Source: Sipunculus nudus (taxonomy: Eukaryota > Annelida > Sipuncula > Golfingiida > Sipunculidae). From it: a stretch of DNA of 64,000 bases. The stretch lies in the NCBI GenBank assembly GCA_026874595.1, contig CM049307.1, positions 41,672,362 to 41,736,361 of the forward strand, written 5' to 3'. Each line of letters opens with the position of its first letter. The first letter of the stretch is position 1. The translations under genes were made by a program, and so were the position numbers. Under the pieces are notes generated by a model, which saw nothing but the letters and a program-made list of their open reading frames with translations, ran no database searches and was not told where the DNA came from. Positions 35,861 to 49,810 of this stretch are shown here, piece by piece.

Positions 35861-37903
35861 ATAGTCCGTTTCACCAACTGCTGTCCACATGTTTTTTTTT
35901 TGTAAATGATTTACCTAAAAGTTTATATTTTTATTTTATATTATATTTCCAAGAAAACAACATATGGAAGTGACAACTTAATATTGCAATTAAGAATTTC
36001 ACAATAAGTCGCCCGTTTATGTTTCACAACATATTAGTTTCTTCACCATGATATATGGCAGATATGATGTGTCCCTCCATTAGTAACCATCTTTGTTTGA
36101 GCTGGTTATATTTTTTAGAGTGTTTACATGAGATCATCCGATCAGAAGCTGTCAGTTTAGGCTGTTTTTGCATGTGACCAATGCCCTTGACCGCCATAAG
36201 TGGGTCTGATATGTTGTAAAATGTAGACTGATTTCTCATATTTCAAATAATTCTGTTTCTTAAATAAGGTGTAAGGTAGGTATTTATTTTTCCTTGATGA
36301 AAATTAGGTCCTTTAATCCTCTACTCTACACTACAATTGTTTCTCTTGAAATGAAACTATTAAAAATTTTCATAGCAAAAAAACAGGTGCACACGAGGAG
36401 ATGAAACGGACTATAGTTATATAACATTTATCAAGAACCTAAATCCTGACTATATACTGCCCATTATGGACACCCCAAGAGTTAAATTATTTTACTCAGC
36501 TGTGGTATCTAAGTCGTTAATATTGTCAGCCGAGGTATAAATTGGTTGTCAGCAGAATTATAAAATGGTTGGTGCAGTATTTCTGTCGTTTCATTTTTTG
36601 TCTAAAGTAAACATCGATCGCCCATGACAGCGTCACTAGATTAAAACATTAATATTCCTTGCTATAAAAATGTCAAGGTTTTTTTTTAGTTCACAGCCCA
36701 TACAGTGATCAATATACATGGAATTATGTCATTTTATTATTCTACACTGGAGGTTGCAATCGGTTTTGAGAAAAATGTATGGGCGTTGTTTTTTTTCTCA
36801 TGAGTATCTTCCTCACGGCCTCAAAGGGAAATGCCTTTATAGAATCGTCTTCTCTAGCATTGAACTTAATAATTAAAATAAATGTTGGTATATGCATAAA
36901 AAGCAATAAGCATTAACCCCCTTTTCACAGTGTTTTGGATAGAATTTGCAAACAAACAAAAACACGATATTAACACGATATCAATATTGATAATCTAAAA
37001 ATATATATACAGTTTGCTCTATTATGCCTCCTGGTGTACTACTTGAACTATTTATATTAAAATTCTTAGAAAGGCATATAAATAGTCTGAAACTCGGAAA
37101 CACTGAGTGATGGTATATACTACTGGCCTTGGTCGAACGTTCCCGCCAGTTTTATATATAGCAGCAAGTTCGATAGACATATCACCACGGGACAGCTGCA
37201 TACTATCGGGAGCATGGCCCTTCAAGGGGGTATAAGATGATAAGGATAAACTGTGTGTCTCAATACCGTTATTATAATCCCATAGCTGACACGCCTCTTG
37301 CCATTGGCCAATAATAGACAGAGCTATCAGCGATAACCCAGCCGCAGATAAACCTATAATCATCCCGCCGAGGGGCACATATAGAGGTAAGCTTCGCCTT
37401 GGTCAAGACATTAACATTTCGGTACACACACGGGTGGAGGTATTTCTAAAGTCTGTTTGCTGGTCCAGCCATCGTTGAAGAGGAGGTCCTCTAGTTCTGT
37501 TCACTGGACGCGCGATTGGACGGCCGCTATCAAAATGTGTACACACCCAAGTTAAACATATTCAACACCGTTTACTTTTGCTATTAGAGCCCTGGGCTTG
37601 AGAACGGGACAGCTAATAGCTTCGTGAATGTGTCACATTGACTTGCATCCCTGTGAAACTCACATCATCTGTACTGAATACTAGAAGATTTAGACGCTAA
37701 AACTTGTATTATGTTACACCATTGATACCTTGTAACAGCAGGAGTGACTCAGACGGCCGTAAACAAATACAGGTAGGTGTCTAATTTATAAATTAAATCA
37801 GATCCCAAGAAAATAGAAAGTTCGCAACACAATTTTTTTTGTCTTAGGGTATTGAAGTTTTGAGAATACAATTAGAATGTTTATATTTTGCTTTTTTAAC
37901 GAA

Positions 37904-37965
<62 letters not shown>

Positions 37966-38047
37966 TAATATTTATCTTAACAGATGGCATATATATAAAT
38001 GCAATTAACATATCCATTCAATCACGCATGTTTGAAGATGTAAAACT

Positions 38048-38113
<66 letters not shown>

Positions 38114-38793
38114 TATGGGATGCTTTTTTTAAATAAAAATTACCTTTTTTTTAATTTAAACTTTCACGTTAAACAAACTTTAATAATCTAAGCATGAAAC
38201 TGCGAGGTACATGACGTATGACTCCGCGTCACTGTCTCTATATGTATATAGTCTATAACGCATGCATAGCGTGTTTTAAATTGACTTGGTGTGCATATAC
38301 ATTCGATTTGTCTGCAAGTCATGTACATTGAGCCCTGCGGATGTTGACTTTGATGAGTAGAGATCTATGTACATCAGTGCTCGTTTTTATGACCTATTTA
38401 TTTCAACGCGACTCTTGACAACAATCCGAAATCGCCTTTGATATGTTGCCCATGCATGCACTATCCGAGAACAGACACCATTATAACCGATATATAAAGC
38501 ATATATCCTCCAGGTCGTCATAATCTCAAATGTCAGATTTTTACAATCAAATGTTTGATGCTATATTTTTATATTATTTTAGATGCGCATGGTAAAATAA
38601 AATTCATATAACTTGTGCAAAATTAATGAAATTGGAGGGAATGTGTGCTGCAAAATGGAAAAAAAGGAATACGGAAAAACTCCGAGATAGTAAAAACGTG
38701 TATGTTATTAATATGTTGATATATTTTTCTTATTCAAAAGGGAGTTCACGTTTCTGTGTATTCATATTCCATCTCTTAAGCTCATCATCAACT

Positions 38794-38847
<54 letters not shown>

Positions 38848-41800
38848 CATGCCAATTTAACCAAATCCATAACGTGCAAAGTGTTTTTTCTTTTGTCTTT
38901 TTTTTTTAATGGATAGGTCCATGGCCTGTTTGTGGTACTGTCTATTGAATGAAAATGAAGGTATCCACACCATAAGAATGATATGTTATTATTAAGCCTT
39001 CTGGATTTCAGGTTATATCCACGTGGTAAGTCATAACCTGTCGTTTAGAGCGAAATATAGAGCTAATCTCCGAGGTTCAAGATAACGTGCAAAGTTAATA
39101 TTTTCATCTTTCTTACATTTATTTTAGACTTTGGAAAAGGAATCCCTGAATGAACGTTCATATGTTATTTAATTGATTGATTGATTGATTTTTTTTTTAC
39201 AAAAAAGAAGTTATAGATACTACCTCGCATTTATAACTTTCAATTCTATTCGATAGTAATTACAAATAACCGAATGAGTGAAATTTATACGCATCTTTCT
39301 TTCTTTCTCTCTCTCTCTCTCTCTCTAATCGATCGACTTCATCAAAAGGAATGCATATATTTTAAAAAGGAAGATTTTTTTATCAAGTAGAGATACGCGA
39401 GTTGACGTGTATATCTTGGTATAGCACGTACATATATAGTGAAAGGTTTTGCATATACTTGCAAGCACAAAAACATGTTTGAATCTCTCTCTCTCTCTCT
39501 ATCCATGAGCTTCCCTGCAAGATGCATGGGGCAGCAATCATGGCAACCACATATATTTTAGTACCTCATAAAATCAAAATAGCCGGAGAGAAATCACCTC
39601 GCCAAAAGCATCATAAAGCGGGTTTTGATGGTGTTTTGGTGGTAGCAGGCAGTTAATGGTCCGCTGGTGGTTACAGGCCGCCGTACCTCACTCAGTTAAC
39701 GAGTACCTCAAATCTGCGACACTTGACTTGAAGTACGGGGACGTTTTTGGCCTCCCTCAGGAAGGCTTGCGTCACGTGTAAGGATATCCCGCTCCCTGAT
39801 TTAAGGTTCAATTGATGGTATTAACAGTACACGAGCGATCACCGCGGCCACCCAAATGTTCATGAATACGTGTTACACTTAAGCTCACTGTGTAGCTTAA
39901 TAAACATTCAAGCTGAAATGAATAGTTGTAAATTATGCCGTTTGCAATAAAGTCTTCACTCTCTGAGCCCCCTCAAACACCATCCACATGCATTTATATG
40001 CTTGCTAAAAGGAACAAGTTTTTAAATATAAAGCCCTACCATTAAACAGATCCATGCATAATTAGTCAGTATCCATGCATAAAGTTGCAAATCCATGGAA
40101 GCTTATCCATGGAGTATTTTATGAAGATAGCGAATTAAAAAAAAAACTCATATAACTATTATAAATTCCTTTGATACTTGTACTCCGTTGATAATTTTGC
40201 CTGATAACTAGGTAATGGTGTCGATAATAAAAGAAAATGAAAGGACGTGCATCATCCTAACATATTTCCCTGTCACTACATCAAATTTGAGGAAACTGCC
40301 ATGGCCCAATGTTTATTTAACATTGTCGCATATATTTGTCAAATTAATTAAGTTGCTGTTCCTTTTCTCACCATGCACATAAACTACGCCTACATGCACT
40401 AAATTTTGCACAGAAGTATATTAATCGCATGGAAAACAGGTCTCTTAGTGAATTTAATTATGCTGTCCTCATTTTATGTCTGTAGGAATTAAAAGTCATA
40501 GATTAATATATTACACCTATAGACACATGGTATATCAATGACTGCTTTGTCAAAGAAAAACTTCTGCGTCATGCATATATTCCTGTCTCTTTCAACATTT
40601 AAACACAATTACAATTAGTTCAACAAGCTACTTCCACAAAACAGATCCAGACGCTTTTAGACATGGAAATATGGATTGTTGGTTTTTTTTCAACAAAAAA
40701 TAAATAAATTTTTACCAGGAATGTGCACATGCACCCCTTATCAGTTTTAATTCATTACAGTTAGCCCAGAGTGTTTTCTTGTCTAGATTGATGGCTCATT
40801 CTCACAACATTGGTTGGTGAAATGGGGCAGGTTCGTTTGTTTTTCTAAATTTATATGCTGGTGAATATTTTTGAGGATATTTTAATTAATGATATTTATT
40901 TACACGCCATTCTTACAAATAAACACCCTCTTTCCGGAAAAAAACTTTCTTTCTCTCTTTCAGTTTGTCTTTCTTTCTTTTAGTCTGTATTTTTTTTGCA
41001 CTTCTTTCATTCTTCTGTATTTCTCTCTGTCTTTTTAGTTTTTCTTTCTTTTTTTCAATGGCAGATAACAAGCTAAAAAGGAAACATGTAGTTTGAATCA
41101 TATAAATGTCTAAATCCAATTTCACAAGTCATTTGTCTTTTCTCCTGTTATACAGAGTGTCTGCGAGAAACAAAACAAAAAGGAACTAACATCAAATTAA
41201 AGAAAAGGAGTTTTATGATGGTCAGAAGAAAAATGTAAGATAATCCGGAACCACTATCCACGGTAACATCAAGAAATAGATATATACCTAACAAATGCAG
41301 CAGGGTATAAGGTTATGAAAGCGTTGCTTCTATATGTATATATACAAAGTTAAAGCCTCCTTAAAAGGACCTTGGGGATTTCATTAAAGTCCACTGCGTG
41401 TATACAGAGGGAGTAGCAAAGACCCAGTGCAATTGGAATGGGGTGATGAGTTCGTATAAAGGTCACTTGACCGTTATAGAACGCGCTTTGTCATCAGAAT
41501 TAAGCAGGTTACCATTGCATCGGGGACTAAGTTTACGTCATTTTGTGCCAGGTACCAAACACCGGTCGGGGCTAGCAAACTGGACCAAATATTTTGTACA
41601 AATATTCCAGTGTACTCCAGGTGATTGCTTCCTGGAGAATATGTTTACCGTAAAGACACTAATCCGATTCCACTTATTGCACCACGGGCGTTGATCGTTA
41701 AAGGAATGCTATACTAGTCTATTTTCTTAATCTTACAATCCGAAAGAAAAACATTTGAAGAACAGTTGGTCGACCAGTCACCAAGCCCGATAGAAGTATA

Positions 41801-44182
41801 TCATTATAAGTATATGGCTTTATTCACAACTAATTGCAATTAAGATAGTTTCATGGAAGGTTCAAGTATATATAGAACTGGCCAATGCATGGTGCATATA
41901 TAAAGTAAATGGATATGCAAAGAATGTGTCATTAATGTAATATCAAGCGACTTGCTGTCTTCTGGTTACTCTACATGAGATTCAGAGCGGAAACTTCGGA
42001 TAATTTGGTTCACATACAGGTATACAACAGACCTCACATGGGAAAGTATCTGATGTTTTTAACTTGAGTAACTCTTTGTCACGCATAGATGTTCTTCATC
42101 ACGGTACACGCACACGTGTGCATGTGTTCGTGTGCTAATATATAGGCCTTACTTCTGTTCATAAAGAAATATTAACGGTCATGAAATGTAGAAAAAAAGT
42201 ACAATATAGAGCCAGTTCAATATTATTCTTGTGCACTTTTACGATATACTTTATATGGCAGTTTGTGACTCATAATGTTGCTAACAACAAGGTATGTGAC
42301 TTGAGATATAAAATATATTAGTGCTTATTTCATAATGATAATAATGATAATAATAATAATAATCAATGATTTCCTACATATATTTTCAAGAGCAATTGTC
42401 TCAACTTTAAAATTTTCATTTATAGAAAGATGTTTTCAATTAAAGAAATAACATCATGAGTATATATGGCGCGTGTCCTTGGACATGGTTTAGAAGACAT
42501 ACAAAATATATGGTAACTGCGGCCATTTTTTATGGGTGACTTATAGCACTTTGCCACCAGTGTCAATAGTTGGTCTCGTTTAACTAACATTAAACTGTTA
42601 TCTTTGACCTTTTAGTAAGAAGGGTCACCCTGATTATCATTCGTCGATGGTAGGATTGATATTTGCCCCCGATAACATAGCAACAGGGTATAATTAGGTG
42701 TTGACATGGAACGTGCTACATGGTTTGGGTGGTATGTTTTTTGTCAAGTCTCGTCACGTAGATCGTCCCCATTAACTAAGTGGGACAGATATTGAGTGTC
42801 TGTCTGATCTTGTCAGTCAGATGAGCACACTCGGCCTCCTGTCCCCTTACTGAACTTGATCTGAATAAATGATGATATGATCTAACCTAAATGTACATTG
42901 TTCTGATATATAAATTTATCAAGAAAATACCCCGCAGATCTCCAGCAAAAACAAGGTGACCGAGTTTTTATTTTTGTTGTTGTTGTTTAGATTTGTTTCT
43001 AAACAAACCTATATGTTATTTCTCCCGTTCAAATAAATCACAGATTTGCATGTGCTACTTGAACTAAACCATGCAGGTATATCACCACAACGAACGAAAT
43101 AGATCTATAGTTGACGACTTTTTCATTTATTATATAATTTTATTCATTTTTGTACTGTTCGTGGACAGTTCGGGATCGAAGGGTTCGGGCTTTTATATTT
43201 ATAATGGTTAACGGTAGTCAGTGGAAAAAAGTTCATCTTTTATCAGATTGTATTCTATAAGTTTTTGGTACAATCGTTACCAACTTGTCCGTACAGCAGT
43301 CGGCTCAATTTTAAATTTGTTAAAAAAAGTGCTCACTTGGGATTTAAAAGTATGTTCCAGCACATGTATACACAACTGTACATACATACACCTCACTCTC
43401 ATCGATGAGGGTATATATACGAACGGCAACGCTTGCTCCAGGGATAAATGGATGGTCCTCAGCGGAAAATGCGTAACGATCCGTAGTCAGATCCGTGACA
43501 GGGTGACTTGCAAGGCCTTAACTTTCATGACGTTATTATACGAAACGTGTACTACCGGAAAATATTTGACAATACTTTGCCAGATTCAGCTTCAAAACTT
43601 TATTCTCGCTTATATAATCAGAAATGAAGAAAGGGGTGGTGGACTGTTATCGACGGACGCTAAGCCTTCAACCTGCGTAAAAATCAGCCTTCCATTAATA
43701 TACTGGACATGACTCATCCATGCATGTGTTCCTCACACGGAGTTTGGTGTTGTGCTTCGTGCAGACACCTCTTAACGGTTCTCAATTAAACGTCCAACAT
43801 AACTCACTGCAGCCTAGAAATCAAGCCCGGTCGACAGCGCTTCCATGTGATATATGCGGTTCTCCAAGGGATTGTTTTGTCAGGAATTTTATGTTTTTAT
43901 TAAACCAGGGAGCTATAACTGTAATGATGATCTTCCATTTTAAAAAAATTACGAATTCCGCAAGGAAATGACGGAAATTAACGTTCAAAGTTACGTTGAA
44001 TCATTTGAAACCGCTTCTTTCCATGCCGCCAGTGAACTTAGGAACGTCTTGCCTAGAAATGTTTTATAGATTATCGCGTCCATATGTCTTAAATCCTAGT
44101 GTTACCTTTTGAATTTTCCATTGAAAAAATATAACTATACACAGAAAATTTTCTACGGAAAGTAATTAGAGACGTTGCTAAA

Positions 44183-44252
<70 letters not shown>

Positions 44253-44900
44253 TCTAAAAGATATTTTGACATTTAAAAGGGTGCTTATATAAAGGTTTAA
44301 TTATCTTAAAATATCTCTGGGATGGTTACACACATATATTATTATATCATACAATATTATATTTTGTATGTTATACTGTGTAAAAGTATATATTGTTTAA
44401 TACACATAAACAGGTAAATAAACATAATCCCTAATGTCCAACCTATATAGGTGGCACAAGAAAACAAGCATGAATCGAAAAGTATATGTATATACAAAAC
44501 ATAAATACTATTACGAAGATATATGTACTCTTGTATTCTTGTACTATTTGCCAAGGAGGTGTAACCGCCGTACATGTTGACTGATACGTAGAATTTATTG
44601 CTTACAAGTGACGTCATGCACTAGAGTAAAGCCATGCATGCAGTTCAGACAAAGAAGGGGCATTAGCGGAGCAGTGATAGAAATAAACCTTTTTTTACGA
44701 TATGTTTGCCTAAAATTTACATTTTCTCTTATATATAATTAGCTGTGGCACACCTATAGAATCTCGTTCACAATATCAAACGTATATACTGCTGGCAAGG
44801 CGACATGTATATATATGGAGGTTATCTGAGGCCGTAAAAAGAATTAGACTGGTATTACACTGGTTCCTTTGTCCTATACGGTATTCTAAACCTAACTTGC

Positions 44901-44942
<42 letters not shown>

Positions 44943-45117
44943 TTATATCTTGGGGGGGGGGGGGGTTGGTTATGCGGCATGCCTTAACCATCTGATATAA
45001 ATCACAATATACAAATGCAGTTACTAAAAAAAGGGGGGTTGGTCAACTTGATGCCTTATTTTTATCCATATTTTCTTTCATTTAACTTTAACCAATGCAC
45101 TATTTCCTGTTTTTCAG
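35861..45117. repeat. Repeat-rich intergenic DNA
   Basis: Apart from the ORF at 37052-37363 I call nothing coding. (AT)n at 37908-37963, 38051-38111, 44185-44250 and 44907-44940; (GA)n at 38797-38843; (CT)n at 39299-39327 and 39485-39501; TAA/ATA runs near 42340; G run at 44952-44966. ORFs of 98 residues near 41400 and 163 residues at 43221 lack protein-like composition. Confidence 0.5.
37052..37363 (-). CDS. Candidate small secreted or membrane ORF
   Basis: On the minus strand the frame runs from ATG at 37363 to TAA at 37052, 103 codons. The N-terminus (MIIGLSAAGLSLIALSIIGQ) is a hydrophobic helix that would serve as a signal peptide or membrane anchor. A polar segment follows with WQEACQLWDYNNGIETHSLS, then YKTGGNVRPRPVVYTI. 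Codon use and GC content are better than in neighbouring DNA. There is no flanking splice consensus, no neighbour gene and no recognised family, so it may be a real small gene, one exon, or chance. Confidence 0.3.
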   Translation of the reverse strand: MIIGLSAAGLSLIALSIIGQWQEACQLWDYNNGIETHSLSLSSYTPLKGHAPDSMQLSRGDMSIELAAIYKTGGNVRPRPVVYTITQCFRVSDYLYAFLRILI

Positions 45118-45198
45118 GTAATACGGATATCCGCCAGGTTAGTCTGGGGTAAAAATTTCCACTGCCTTTTGGCCCTGTGAGAAATCTCAAAATATAGC

Positions 45199-46053
45199 AT
45201 GTTCGAGACCGTATCCATGGCGACGACCAATCAGAGTAGATGGCCAGCCAACGTCGGACCGCCTTCGTCCTGCATGTTAGTGAGAACGGAACTCACAAAT
45301 GGGTCACGTGACCAGTCTCATACCGTGCCGGTAACGGGTCGTCTGCCTTACTACAACCCGTGCGATGACGATTTTGATGAAAGCTTTGATGAGGAAGTCG
45401 ACGAAGATTTCTTGGAAGATGAGAAAGAACTCTACCAAGACAACACAGTCTGTCTGGGTGAAGAACAAACAGAGAATGTCACGGAGCAGCTGTTAAAGTT
45501 TGCAGATATGGTCAATGGTGATATTAAAAAGTATTTTGGCAGAAAAAAGGACGACGAAGACTCATGTGATATTTACGAGGACAAATGGTCGTCTGGAAAA
45601 TCAGGACGGGAACTTTATTACGCCGAGCTACTCCGTATCGCCCAAGGCATTGATACTGACCCCTCTAAAGATAAGATAAAAAATACCACAAGTGAGAAAA
45701 AATACAGTGGTAAGCTAGACAAGTCTGCCGGGCTGGGACCTTTAGGCGAATTATTTGATGTTGGACTTCAGAAATATACAAAACCTGGGAAAAATATAAA
45801 ACGCCTTAAACCTGATCTGCATAAAAATGGAGTAGCTATGCCGATGACGAAACGAAATTTACCAAAATCTTTCTGGTCGGAGCCCGGTGGAAATTCTGAT
45901 TCAGTTCCGAATAAATCAGACAACGGACTTTTCACAGCGACGCCAGATTTAAGTGACGTGTTAATGAGCTGGACAGGAGGTGACGCAACGGAAATGGCAA
46001 TGAGTGACGTCAGTTCCGCTTCACCGGACTCCGCCATTGATAGCAGTGGCTAA
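45199..46053 (+). CDS. Acidic 284-aa protein, tentatively PERCC1-like
   Basis: The gene is a single open exon from ATG to TAA, far above the chance ORF length here and with clear coding composition. Residues 55-80 are very acidic (CDDDFDESFDEEVDEDFLED). Residues 91-150 hold the most domain-like part: a helix with QLLKFADMVNGDIKKYFGRK, then DSCDIYEDKW and a second helix with GRELYYAELLRIAQG. The C-terminal half is Lys-rich then Ser/Asp-rich, likely disordered, ending DSAIDSSG. I see no signal peptide or membrane segment. The acidic region followed by the FADMVNGDIKKYFGRK block recalls PERCC1, a vertebrate enteroendocrine regulator. That resemblance is from memory and uncertain. A strong acceptor (CCTGTTTTTCAG, ending 45118) suggests a spliced 5' UTR. 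AATAAA lies at 46348-46353. An in-frame ATG at residue 7 is an alternative start. Confidence 0.85.
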   Translation: MFETVSMATTNQSRWPANVGPPSSCMLVRTELTNGSRDQSHTVPVTGRLPYYNPCDDDFDESFDEEVDEDFLEDEKELYQDNTVCLGEEQTENVTEQLLKFADMVNGDIKKYFGRKKDDEDSCDIYEDKWSSGKSGRELYYAELLRIAQGIDTDPSKDKIKNTTSEKKYSGKLDKSAGLGPLGELFDVGLQKYTKPGKNIKRLKPDLHKNGVAMPMTKRNLPKSFWSEPGGNSDSVPNKSDNGLFTATPDLSDVLMSWTGGDATEMAMSDVSSASPDSAIDSSG

Positions 46054-46347
46054 GATTTTTCTTTACATGATGTGTATCATTCCAGACTTATGTTTACATT
46101 ATTTGATATCGGTTCTCGCTCCATGCTGCCTAAAAACATGAAGGATATTCCATCCCTTTGATGGCAAGTTTGATATGTGAGATCTGAAAACTAAGTAGTG
46201 ATATATACAATAAGTGTTAAACATCGTCAGCAATTGTCTTGTACCATGACTGAGACGGGCTTCCCTCTCTGTTACTTGTGTATTGTGGGGTATACCATAA
46301 GGTATCAGGATGGAAAACTGTTGATTAAACTGTGATATTTGTGGCTG

Positions 46348-46353
46348 AATAAA
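46348..46353 (+). terminator. Poly(A) signal of the acidic-protein gene
   Basis: A canonical AATAAA lies about 295 bp after the stop codon at 46053. It is followed by TATG/TG-rich DNA, as expected for a cleavage region. Confidence 0.5.
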
Positions 46354-46413
46354 TATGTATATGTAGTGAATGATTTTTTTCATCAAATTTAAACATATGA
46401 TCCACACAAACAA

Positions 46414-49400
46414 GTATATAACGCAGTAAAGCCTGACAGTAACATATTTTAGTTGGGGTATGCGTTTACCTACTCCGTGTTTTTATTCAACTGAGGTGAT
46501 ATTATCACCCTATAACGGCTTAAGTTGTTTATTAGTTCTATTCATCCCATCGCCTCTGTCACCCGCGGTCAGGTTTTTCCCTCTGGCAAGTGAGCAAATC
46601 CACCATACATTTATATTTTAAATAATACTTCCTCAACTGCTGCCAGCGTATAGAGACGAGTTTAAAACTGCAGTAACATAAATAGGTTTGTTACGTGCAG
46701 AACATAAGTAAATAGTTTGTGTAAACAAACAACATAGTTTGTGGAAAATACCGGCATAAGAGGGTTATTTTCGTTTCAACCTTTTTGTTTGTTTTAGTGG
46801 AATATGACTGACCCGTAGGCAATAACAGCTATAGAACACACGTTCAACAGCCCTGTTTGATCGTAGTGTGTGTATATAATTTCTTCCGCGGCCACTTGTG
46901 GCGCATTTAATGACCCATTAAGGTCTGGGCGTAGGTAGCGGGGATTAAACATTCCACAGAGGCGCTTGTTAAAAGTTAAGGGTTACGTCCGCGGGACTTA
47001 TCTCCTTCTGCGCAACACGGGGAGCACATATAATATCTCGCCGAAAAGATAACGATAAAACACTAGTTGGCACCAGTAAGTGGCCCCATACTCGAATCTG
47101 AAGACGCCACGCAAATATCGATATTGTCACAGCCACCATCAGTAGTCGAATGGTATACGGCCTCGTTGTCATTACCTGACCCCACGTGACCTCACGAGGC
47201 GCAAAGTCTGTCACATGTAGAGTGCTCACTGGCAACACACGAGTGCCTGTCATCTCTTAGCAAATTAGTGTTTAATAAATCCTTTCTACTGTCTGTTTAA
47301 ACATCGATTTGATACCCGAACATGTAACGCCGATGACGTGGGCGTCAATACGGGTGAATCTTCAGTACGTCGAGAGGACGGGCTGGCGCCATATTTCGTC
47401 TGTAACCTACTTCAAGAGGCCCCGTTTTTTATGACCATTATATCATCAATTTGAACTTTTTTTCTATTCCGCTCTTTGTGTTACACTTAGCATGTATTTG
47501 TTAATTGTATACATTGTCTTTAGCAAGCGGGTTATCAGGCCTATTAAGCAAGGCTTGTATGCATGCACGAGGCGTTAGAAATGCACATGCTATATCAATA
47601 GCATTAGAGAGACTTGGATAAAGTTGTCAGTGGCTAAGTTCAGGAACACGGCAAGTAATTATTCGCCTCGAAAAGTTTGTCTAGATTGCTTTTTCCAATC
47701 GTGATGCCATATCACAGATGTGTATTCAATCTATACCTGTTTTACTTTGTATTATGATTGGGTCATTCAGGCGATAAATTGAAATAACTCGCATGGTTAC
47801 CTCCAGTTTCTCGTCAGGGGAAAGGGTGGGATTGGTTTTGTATGAGTCTGTGGATAGAAAGTTATATTCATTGAACCTTCCTCACCTGCCCTGCCGACAT
47901 AAGAAAACGGACTAGGTGTGGTACGCCCCCTTTCAGCATGCTTTCAGACCTTTCTCATTTTCATATACTTTCCACCAACAATCGAACAAACTGTGTTTTC
48001 ATCGTAATGGTTATTTGGTTCGCTGTTTATAATCAAGTCTTGTAAAGTGTTAGGATTGCACTAAAGGAACAATCCATTATACAGGTAATATGGGTCGGTA
48101 TAATATGTTTTAAATTTAAAGGATTCTTTAATTGTGAGAGAGGGGAATTTCTTTATCCCGGAAGAGGGCCAGGGACGTTCACTGGTATTAGGGCCCATCT
48201 TTGTTCCTTAGCTGACTAATGATCCCCCTGACACTGAGTATCACATGGCAAACTTAGAAACTACCTAATGGATAGGTAGGCTACGGTTAAATTCAAAACA
48301 TTTTATGGTTTAACAATCACTTCAGTTACTGAATAATATACATATATAATAAAGATGTTGTAAAATTGATGGATGGGCTGGGAGTTCCCGTGATTAATCC
48401 GGATGGAATTTGCTTTGCCTGCCACATCTATGATATAGAGAAAACACTGAAATCTCACCGTCCAAGCTCTTTCATTAATTTTAAGTGATTAAAGACGGTC
48501 CCTGCGCACATCTCCAATAACTGATCATATACCAATGTTTGGTGTCCCTCAGGAGCATGTACCGGTATGTCTTAATTCAAATGGATCGAGGATAAGGTCC
48601 CTTTCGGCAATTTACAAATAGATGATGATCACAAAAAAAAAATAGTTCCCAGAAAACCTCTTTATATTTTTTGTAGAGGAATTTCAGTCTCCAGTCACGT
48701 GATACGTTAGCCACGCTGACATATATCTCAAACCAGTCGGAAACAATACATGTCATTAGTTACTCACAGTATGACTCGAGTGTCGTACAACTACTGGTTG
48801 TCATTGCTAAGTGTACCTTTAAAGTACCTCCTGTTCATGCATTAGTTTATTCCAGTTCATGGTGTTCTATGATTATAGTATAAAATAATTCATAAATTAT
48901 ACGGTCTTTCGCCGATGGCCCTAGTTACTTTAAGGCCTATTTTCCATGATCTAGCAGTTTTTTCCTGCTCGGAAACATTCAGTCTACATCAGTCAATTAC
49001 CATGCTGGAGAAAGTTCCATGCTAAACTAATAAAAAGTAAATTGTAAACCTTTATTCATCGAATTTGTGAGCTTCCGCGCAAAAATAAAACTTGACCTGA
49101 GATATATTATAGAAGTCATATATAAGAAACTTTTATCTGACACAACTGTGTCTGACCGCAAAGAAGAGACAGTTTCTTACATATGAACATCGAATACTCA
49201 GCTGATAATCTGGACAGTAACGCGGTATAGGAGACGGCTGTGTAAAGAAAATGACTCGCGGTCTCTTGACTAGTTTCAAGTACTTTTTAGTAAAATACCG
49301 GAGCATTCAGTATTTTTTATTCTGTAAGATAAAATGTTTGCTTAGTGATCCGGCCCATGTGCCTCTAGGACTTTTCCCTTACTGATAGCTTAAGCAGATG

Positions 49401-49500
49401 CCGGGTTAACGTAGTTTTTTTTATAACTGTCGGCTTAAGCTTGGCAGGTGTGCCATCATAGGAACTAATCATTCCCGGTAGAGAAGGTCTAATGGCCCGA
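46414..49500. other. Intergenic, nothing definite
   Basis: Unique-looking DNA with two GC-richer patches, near 46880-47250 and 47320-47420. These could be regulatory but show no recognised motif. No gene is supported. Confidence 0.4.
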
Positions 49501-49582
49501 TTAATACATCTTCATACTACCAAGTCCATAGCTACACTTTCACAGACCTTGATTCCCCGACCCTCTCTGGCGTCTATTTCAT
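49501..49582 (-). repeat. Inverted copy of the ~93-bp repeat
   Basis: On the minus strand it reads ATGAAATAGACGCCAGAGAG, then GGTCGGGGAATCAAGGTCTG, and matches the two direct copies at 49811 and 49904. Confidence 0.75.
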
Positions 49583-49810
49583 AAATAACGAATAAGGCAG
49601 TGGAATCATTCGAACGACTAACTTGTTTTACGCGGACGTCTGGAGCGATGTTTTGATCAACCGTTTAGTAATGCCCGGGAGGCATCGAGATTCTGACCAT
49701 GCAATCAAATAAAGCTTCTGGCACACTTTGTCCTTGTTCAGACGGCGTGTGAACAGCGTTTTGTTTTACATTTTGTTCGTTGGATTGCAGTGGTGCATGA
49801 TGTCATTATT

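Noticed and set aside
41398-41694. 98-codon + strand ORF
   Set aside because: It opens with a non-ATG codon and has no recognised motif, neighbour or splice sites.
43221-43712. 163-codon + strand ORF
   Set aside because: It is rich in Ile, Leu, Cys and Thr with no domain-like pattern, in AT-rich DNA without splice context. Length alone is not enough here.
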